This document shows, piece after piece, positions 57,782-64,000 of a DNA stretch of 64,000 nt. The translations under genes were made by a program, and so were the position numbers. The notes under the pieces are model-generated. The model saw only the letters and a program-made list of their open reading frames with translations. It did no database searches and was not told where the DNA came from. Source of the stretch: Augochlora pura (Eukaryota; Arthropoda; Insecta; Hymenoptera; Halictidae); the NCBI RefSeq assembly GCF_028453695.1, contig NC_135774.1, forward strand, positions 15,934,001-15,998,000, written 5' to 3'. Numbering within the stretch: the first letter of the stretch is position 1; each line of letters begins with the position of its first letter.

Positions 57782-58159
57782 TTAGTCCCCTGGTATTATC
57801 TCAACCTTCTGGCTGGTTAAATACCTGACCGTTTCCTGAACCAGGTCAGGGATAACCGCCGTTGAAATGAGAATCTCCAAAGGTGGTCGGTTGACATCAT
57901 CCCTTCCCTTGATCTCACGAATCATCTTATCGTCTAAAGGGGTGAGAGACTCGCAGGTAGATAACGTCGAATACTTCTCTCTCAATTCATTAATACTACG
58001 TTCTTGTATCGTCGTCATTCCTGTGATGTTCTTCTTTTTGGTGAAGATTTCTTGCTTCTTCTGTTTCGAACCCAATCCCCTTGGTGCATTTCTCTTCTTC
58101 GGTGGTTCCGCGGTGATGCTGGTAACGTCAGCATCTGGTATGGACACTTGTTTCTCCAT
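57782..58159 (-). pseudogene. Unrecognised 125-codon segment, 5' part of captured coding sequence
   Basis: I do not recognise this family. The frame starts at ATG 58159 and ends in TAA at 57784-57782. It begins MEKQVSIPDADVTSI and is followed by a strongly basic stretch (about residues 19-43, rich in Lys and Arg), then a more ordinary acidic and hydrophobic part. The next frame (57775-57041) is in the same register, so the TAA may be a single nonsense mutation in one protein of about 370 residues, or a true gene end. A basic N-terminal arm before a larger domain is common in RNA-binding coat proteins; a viral source is a hypothesis only. It could equally be a host mRNA. Confidence 0.55.
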
Positions 58160-58550
58160 CTTTAAAATTTCAAAAAGTTAATACTTAATGAAATACAGAT
58201 AAAGTTACAATAAGTACCACTGGCACTTTTTCCCAGGATCCACTAACCTTGGTTTGGCTCTACCTACAGAACATGCTCGAAATGATGTTCGTTCGTGTTT
58301 TGTTGAGTCGTTCACCTCACGCAACAGCATAAACATATTACTCACTTACGCATTATCTTCTAATGTGAATACGTTGGATCGCGAAAATGAACGATTTTCA
58401 AGCAGCTTCTGATATGTTCATGGTGCTGAGGTAGTGCCGTAAACACTACAGAAACGTACAAGATTTGTGTACGCGGCTCGTTATCTGGATAGGCTACAAA
58501 AGTTACACATGGTTTTTAAGCGATTAGCTGACCGTTTTTGTCAGCTCTTC

Positions 58551-58745
58551 TTAGATTTTTAGTACAGATCGCCGACTAATTCCACTCTCTGTTTCCATTT
58601 TCCTGCTCCTTGTATGTGGATTTAGTGCAACTAATGCTAAGATAGCAGGCGCATTATTTTCAATAATAGTCGGTTGATGTTTGACGCGTGTTTGTTTCAT
58701 TGTACCGAAGCGACAGAAACGGTGAGCTAATCTCTTAAAAGCCAT
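58551..58745 (-). pseudogene. Transposase N-terminal fragment (helix-turn-helix) in the fold-back right arm
   Basis: A 64-codon frame reads MAFKRLAHRFCRFGTMKQTR and ALNPHTRSRKMETESGISRR SVLKI (spaced here). The second part matches NPHVGTRQLERESGISQRSI in the DD41D transposase at 62969, so this is the DNA-binding start of a related transposase. The frame stops at the centre of the fold-back, where the left arm begins. Upstream in the arm, weak coding traces continue to about 58880. Confidence 0.75.
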
Positions 58746-59643
58746 GTGTGACTTTTGTAGCCTATCAAAAACAAATCTTGGGTATTTCTGTAGTGTTCAC
58801 GGATCTCCCCTAGCACCATGAACATATTAAAAGCTTCTTGAAAATCATTCATTTTCGCGATCCGACATATTCACATTAGAAAGCGTTGGAGTGTGCACCG
58901 AAATGTACGATACATACGCGTCAGGAAATGTGCTGTTTTGACCTGATGTTTATTGCACCACCATTGCTATTTAACTAAGGGCTTACAAAGGAATGGGTCA
59001 GCCGCTCCAGGCCAGCCTACCGAGCTAGTAACAGCTCCTGCAGATTAACAGTTTTCTAGTCTTCATTGTTTCAATATAGCCATAACGCGTAATATTGTGT
59101 TATGTTCAAATGCAATAAGTTACATTGATAAACGTTGATTTTATTGTCGCGTGGAGTTGGAATAAACTATTTAAAACATAAGGTACCATTTCATCTCCCA
59201 ACCTCGTCATCCCAACAGAAGATAATGCGTAACTAACATGTTTATGTTGCTGCGCGAGGTGAGCAACTCAACAAAACACGAACGAACATCATTTCGAGCA
59301 TGAATAGAATCAAACCAAGGTTAGTGGATCCTGTGAAAGTGATTATTGCGATATTTTTCGGTTTTTCAACTATTTTCATACTTGGCGCGACTAAAATGAC
59401 CTTGAGTTATAGGTCGCTGGTTTCGTCTTAAAATCCGTAATAATTTCATCGAAAAATAAATACATAGTTCCATTTGAAAAGACATCGATGACCTTGAAAT
59501 CTCAAAAAATATGACCTTTAAAAAAAACCATTTCCACCACATGTGCCCCTTCAAACCAAACAATTTGTTCCTCAAGCATTTTCGCGTACCATTAACGATA
59601 ATGGAGATATTGCTTTATAACACTTTATTTGCCCCACCCTGTA

Positions 59644-60640
59644 TAATACATCATAGATTGTATACAAGATTATAGATTACATAACCTAAATCTAATCGAT
59701 TTTTTTAAACTTATAGTGTCAGCAGTCGTTATGTTCGTCTTGCTAGGCAATAGAGTACTGCATTGTAAAAAAATATAACTCAAAGTGCCAAAAATAGCAA
59801 TGACTTTCTTGATAAAGAATAACCGTGAGAAATTAAAAAGATAGGTTATGATAATACCCGAATCTTTCAAACAAAACAAAGTTGTCCTAGAATATTTTCT
59901 TCGATTATTTATTTTCGAGATGAAATAAACGCTCCGTATATAAAATTTGCTTTAAAAAAAGAACCACCAAAAAGATCAATGTGAAATTTCAAAAGCATAT
60001 GCACCTAACAAATGTTTGTAACCACTTTGAGACTCCATTTCCCACGGAACAGTATATGTAGTACTAAAACGAACTACACATAGCGTAGAACGTTTGAGAT
60101 GATTGAATGAACTAATTCAAATGGAATGCGCTGTATATTATAAAAAATTAAAGGATTATTCTCTAAATTTCTTAATATTGTTATTGTTTTCAAATATGAA
60201 GATCTTATAATGATACTAAAGCAAAAAAGAAATTTATAGAAAGTGAACGGTTGATAAAGAAGAAATTATGCTAAACGATGAAAGTTGTTATGCAGAAAAT
60301 TAGGACACAGAATGTCTTCTTGCGTAGACCTTTACTCTTTAGACGTATATGGTGAACAATGGGTTCAATATACATATAAAGTGTTACCCAAGTGTTACGC
60401 GAAGACTGTGTTGCTGATGAAACAGCTTTTATATGCTTATTGTGCGAAAAAAAGACGAAATAGGGAAATATCTTGAAACAGTCAAATTGGACCTCACGTT
60501 AGAATAACCTATATTACCCATATTAACCATATTAATCATTAATAACCTATATTACCCATATTTTTATATCTTGATTTTTTCTTTTATTATGAAGAAGCGG
60601 AATGTCTCTCCTTTTAAAATTCCATTATTTTATATGATAC
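59644..60640. other. Gene-free AT-rich stretch
   Basis: Open frames of 60-70 codons (59670-59879, 60285-60476) have no recognisable domain. I see nothing else. Confidence 0.5.
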
Positions 60641-60885
60641 ATACATAATGTATATGTATAATATATATTACACACATTATATATTATATATATATATATA
60701 TGTATTATATATATATATATATGTATGTATAAAATATACAACATATATAAGTTATACAAAATATATAACAAACATAACTATATTATTTATACAACATATA
60801 ATACGTATATACATTAGATATATTACATATATGACATATATAACATACACAACATATATACAATACAAATATATGTATAAGAATC
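60640..60885. repeat. TATA-type microsatellite
   Basis: (TA)n and TATACATA variants with runs such as TATATATATATATA make up the stretch. The open frame through it is a Tyr/Ile artefact. Confidence 0.9.
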
Positions 60886-61139
60886 CATTTGAATAAAAAC
60901 ATTCTTAACAAAAAATTATCATTTAAAAAAGTATAAGTCCTATATCAAGCAATTTTATCCTAGTGGTAAATCTTTTTTATTTTGAACGACGTAGTTGAGT
61001 TTCTCCTTCTTACATGACATTAAGGAGTTAAATTAATAGGAGAATTTGTCGAAATCGATGATTTTCTTCGCATTTCTTTCCAGAACATACTTTCACAAAT
61101 GTAAAAGCTAATCTCTGCAACTTAGATCTTGAGAAGTTA

Positions 61140-61945
61140 TGCTAGTAGGAGCCATTAAAGAGAATCGGCGTTAGGAAGTTAGACACGATTTGTATGATAC
61201 ACATGTGCAAGCGATGATTATCAGTAGAAAGCGGATCCCTGTACAGACTAAAATAGTCCAGCGCGATTGCAAGAAATAGAAAAACAATAAAAATGTATTC
61301 TCTCTGTTAATCGATGTCAATTATCAATGAACATAAATCGACGTTGGGAAAAAAATGCACGATTTTTATTATACACATGTGTTAACAATGCTTGTTAGTA
61401 GAAAGCAGATTTCTATTGCAGAACAAAAGTTACTTATCTCGATTGCAATAAACAGGAAAAGAATACAAAAATATATTTTCTCTGTTAATCAATGTAAAAT
61501 GCCATTAAAAATATTAGAAGATATTATAATATTATGCATGATTTTTGTTGTACACATACATGTATAAATGATGCTTATTAGTAGAAAGCTAATCTCTATA
61601 CAAAATGAAATTGTTTACCATGATTGCAAAAAACAGAAAAACAATGAAAATGTATTCTCTAAATAACACTAAAAATAAACCGGCGCTGTGAAATTATACA
61701 TAATTTTTGTTATATCCATATATAAATAACGATTATCAGTAGAAAGCGCGCTTCCATGATAAATAAAAATTATCTACTTCCATTGCAAGAAAAATGTATT
61801 CTCCCTATTAATCAATACAAGATATTATTATAATTTTTATCATACAAATATGCATCGATGCTTACTAGCAGAATGTTAATGTCCATACAAAATAAAAATC
61901 GTCTACTCCGACTGCAAAGAACAGTAACAAAGTAAAAAATATATT
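61140..61945. repeat. Degenerate tandem array, unit about 130-180 bp
   Basis: Five units are anchored by a CAGTAGAAAGC motif at about 61222, 61397, 61579, 61738 and 61866. Shared parts are TTTTTRTTATACACATGTG, GATTGCAAGAAA and ATGTATTCTC. Units are diverged and non-coding. Confidence 0.75.
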
Positions 61946-62470
61946 CAATCATTTCCCTTATTTTATATTTTATCACCTCATCTATGCCACAAATTGCATA
62001 AAATCGGCTGCATATTTATCAATATCGACAATTTTAGACACTGTCCGCCCGTTTGATTCTCACAAATAGGCCATGAAACTGGCAATTCGCATAAACATCC
62101 GCAATCTAGATATTCCGAGGGGATTTGTTTGTACTGTCCGCATTTCTAGCGGCGTTGCTAAAGAAAGATCAAAAGTTAGATCGTGTCTACACCGAGTCCA
62201 AACAGTCCCCTATTCCATCTCTTTACAACGCTGCTTGTTGACTGGAAGCAGCCCGCGCGGTTGTAACTCGCGTACTCTCTACCTAGCTGCCACAATTCTA
62301 AGAATAGTCTTTCCTGGAATCATTGGAGTCTTCGGTGTTGGGCACTTCTTCTCCTAACTCTTTCGTTTCCGATGATCTTACGCGTTTTCTAATTTGTCGA
62401 GACTATGAAATTCTCAGAGACCAATCATGTTTTAGAAGGCCTTGAATTTTTAGAGATTCTTCAATTCTTA
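61946..62470. other. Unassigned stretch with a 94-codon frame
   Basis: The frame 62073-62357 starts MKLAIRINIRNLDIPRGFVC and ends with a hydrophobic stretch (ILRIVFPGIIGVFGVGHFF). I do not recognise it, and nothing else supports it as a gene. Confidence 0.25.
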
Positions 62471-62474
62471 TATA

Positions 62475-64000
62475 TACAGGGTGCGGCACCTAAAACAGGT
62501 CACCTGAATAAATCGCTTGCTTTTGAAGATAGAAAAAAAAGGATCAGACCAAACTCACTTGATATTGAGGGGCTCGTAATCTGATGTCATTAATTTTTTT
62601 ATAGGTGAAGACGTCAAGGAGATATGAAGGTCAACTCTTTTTTTTTAAATGGAACGATATGGTTTTTTTATTTACATTCCGATAGTGTATTTCAAGACGA
62701 ATACAATGACCTATTATGAAGGTCATTCAAGGTCACACAAGGTCAGCTGCAATAGAAAATAAAATGTCTCAAATCACTCTTCAAATACTTTTGTGTCTTC
62801 TCTGGTATTTGGCATACTGCTCTTCTAAGAATTGGTAAGGGTCGCAGAACCTAAATAAACATACCATCACATTGTATGCTTACCTGTATCCAGAAATGTT
62901 ATTAGTAGTTTGACTACCGACTAGAGTACAGCTTCGAAATATTCAATCTGAGTGTTCAATTTTCAAGAATGCGTTACACAATAGCAGAGAAAGTGGAAAT
63001 GGTTATCATTTATGGTGAATGTCATAGAATTATGAGGAAAGCGGTACGTGTGTATGGTGAAAGATTTACCGATCGTAATAGTCCTTCACTTTCTGTCTTT
63101 GCAAACATTATAAAAAAGTGTCGAGAAACTGGAAACGTGGATAAGGAAAAACGCATTCGAGCCAAAAAAGCAACTGATGATGGAAACACGATAAACATTT
63201 TAGCAAGCGTAATACAAAATCCACATGTTGGTACGAGGCAACTTGAACGCGAGAGTGGCATCAGTCAACGAAGTATTTTACGAATACTTAAAGTTAACAA
63301 ATTTCACCCATTCCACATTTCACTACATCAACAATTAAGTGAAAATGATTTTCAAAAACGTTTACAGTTTTGCGAGTGGGGCCTACGAAAACTGCAAGAC
63401 GATCAAATGTTCTTGAATAAAATTTTGTTTACGGATGAGGTCACATTTACAAACCACGGACAAATTAACTGTCACAACATGCATTACTGGTCAGTAGATA
63501 ATCCACGATGGCTACGAGAAGTGGACAAGCAGAGACCTTGGTCTGTCAACGTCTGGTGCGGCCTTCTTCATAATAAAATGATTGGTCCATATTTCATTGA
63601 TGGCACGCTAAATAGTCACAAATACGAGAGAATCTTAAAAGACGTTTTGCCGGAATTGTTAGAAGACATTTCACTGGACATGCGACAGTCCATGTGGTTC
63701 CAACAAGACGGATGTCCTGCTCATTCAGCTCGAAATGTTACAGAATTACTGAACAGGACATTTGAAGGTCGTTGGATTGGTTGATCAGGAAGTAATAAAT
63801 GGCCAGCACGTTCCCCAGACCTGACATCGCTAGATTTTTATTTGTGGGGAAAATTGAAGGAACAAGTGTACCGTGAAAAACCAACAACCACAGTTATATG
63901 CAAGAACGTATAAAAAGAGCTTGCTCTGTAATAGATACAACTGAAATTTGTCAGGCAGTATCATCAGTATTGCAACGTTTTAGATTATGTCTCAGTGTTC
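62475..64000 (+). mobile_element. DD41D (rosa-like) transposon, right end outside the window
   Basis: The left end TACAGGGTGCGGCACCTAAA follows TATA. An untranslated leader of about 490 bp precedes the transposase. The window ends before any right terminal repeat. Confidence 0.8.
62969..64000 (+). pseudogene. DD41D transposase, one nonsense codon and one frameshift, cut by window end
   Basis: The frame starts at ATG 62969 (MRYTIAEKVEMVIIYGECHR), an N-terminal helix-turn-helix of the DUF4817 type. A second helix-turn-helix with ESGISQRSILRIL follows at about residues 95-107. The first catalytic Asp is in ILFTDEVTF (residue 156), the second in WFQQDGCPAHSARN (residue 247). The third is in SPDLTSLDFYLWGKLKEQVY, beyond a TGA at 63782-63784. 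Counting the TGA as one residue, 41 residues separate the last two, hence DD41D. In the family the TGA position is usually Arg (WIGRGG), so CGA to TGA is likely. Near 63890 one base is lost or gained; the other frame then continues MQERIKRACSVIDTTEICQA. Apart from these two lesions the copy is well preserved. Confidence 0.88.

Larger units (their letters stand above)
56262..58233 (-). mobile_element. Chimeric retroposed insert: unknown coding segment fused to R1-clade LINE 3' end
   Basis: CAGGATCCACTAACCTT at 56245-56261 is repeated exactly at 58234-58250, a 17-bp target duplication. The right arm of the host element has the same sequence uninterrupted (about 59312-59337), an internal empty site. 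Read on the minus strand the insert starts at 58233, carries two in-frame coding segments (58159-57041), a further open frame, an R1 reverse-transcriptase fragment, a 3' UTR with a perfect 7-bp GC hairpin (GCCCCCG-ACTTA-CGGGGGC) and an A-rich end. The LINE at 37797 has a target duplication of the same length. Confidence 0.85.
55956..59643. mobile_element. Fold-back DNA element with long inverted arms, carrying a retroposed insert
   Basis: The left arm from TACAGGGTGGGATAAATAAA matches the inverted right arm ending TTTATTTGCCCCACCCTGTA. The match runs through TTAATGATACGCGAAAATGC, AATTGTTTGGTTTGAAGGGG and CAATAATCACTTTCACAGGA. After the insert it resumes (GCTCGAAATGATGTTCGTTC) and reaches nearly to the centre at about 58550. 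Both arms therefore derive from the 5' end of one transposon. The right arm is longer and includes the start of a transposase gene. TA flanks the element. A solo end of the family is at 26594. Confidence 0.9.

Noticed and set aside
57041..58159. Treating the two unknown coding segments as upstream exons of CrebA
   Set aside because: They are on the same strand, but they sit inside a target-site-duplicated retroposed insert and show no CrebA-like sequence or splice-phase link.
57041..58159. Firm assignment to a named virus family
   Set aside because: I recognise no diagnostic motif; without a database search this would be a guess.
1..64000. CRISPR arrays, tRNA or rRNA genes
   Set aside because: No regularly spaced identical repeats with unique spacers and no credible tRNA or rRNA sequence were seen; the tandem arrays are degenerate head-to-tail repeats.

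Overview
The window looks like a piece of an insect chromosome, most likely from a hymenopteran such as an ant; the order is inference. The reasons are: an AT-rich background broken by CpG-rich blocks; two spliced metazoan genes; many copies of mariner, Tc1-like, TTAA-flanked (piggyBac-type) and 'TACAGGGTG'-ended DNA elements; an R1-clade LINE; and an assembly gap of 100 N inside a poly-G tract. No bacterial genes, tRNAs, rRNAs or CRISPR arrays are visible.

Two host genes can be read. (1) Amnionless (AMN), plus strand, 2602-22474. Six exons join with consistent splice sites and phases into a 476-residue protein with a signal peptide, a cysteine-rich ectodomain, one membrane helix and a cytoplasmic FxNPxY endocytosis motif. 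AMN is the membrane partner of cubilin in protein reabsorption. (2) The C-terminal part of a CrebA/CREB3-like bZIP factor, minus strand, 55215-50621. Three exons carry a Ser/Pro-rich segment, the conserved pre-basic segment, and the basic region plus leucine zipper. Its 5' exons are not seen and probably lie beyond the window. The two genes are unrelated in function.

The rest is mobile and repetitive DNA. 1-2500: a truncated TTAA MITE, a dead mariner and a 26-bp tandem repeat upstream of AMN. 2866-22125: AMN introns with a Tc1-like element, MITEs, microsatellites, a solo LTR with a 5-bp target duplication, and dispersed repeats. 22588-50000: MITEs, tandem arrays, two mariners, a four-layer nest of insertions (30615-33530), and an R1-clade LINE (37797-41597) with a perfect 17-bp target duplication and one nonsense codon. 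50807-54695: the long CrebA intron, holding a Tc1-like element that is itself split by a TTAA MITE. 55332-64000: upstream of the visible CrebA exons, with a fold-back element, tandem repeats, and a DD41D transposon that runs off the window.

The most unusual object lies inside the fold-back element 55956-59643. A 1972-bp retroposed insert (56262-58233) is bounded by a perfect 17-bp target duplication, and the opposite arm of the fold-back preserves the empty site. Read on the minus strand, the insert begins with a protein-coding segment I do not recognise (125 and 244 codons, in frame, separated by one TAA) and ends in an R1-clade reverse-transcriptase fragment, a hairpin-bearing 3' UTR and an A-rich tail. 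It looks like a template-switch product of an R1-type LINE that captured a foreign RNA, possibly viral.
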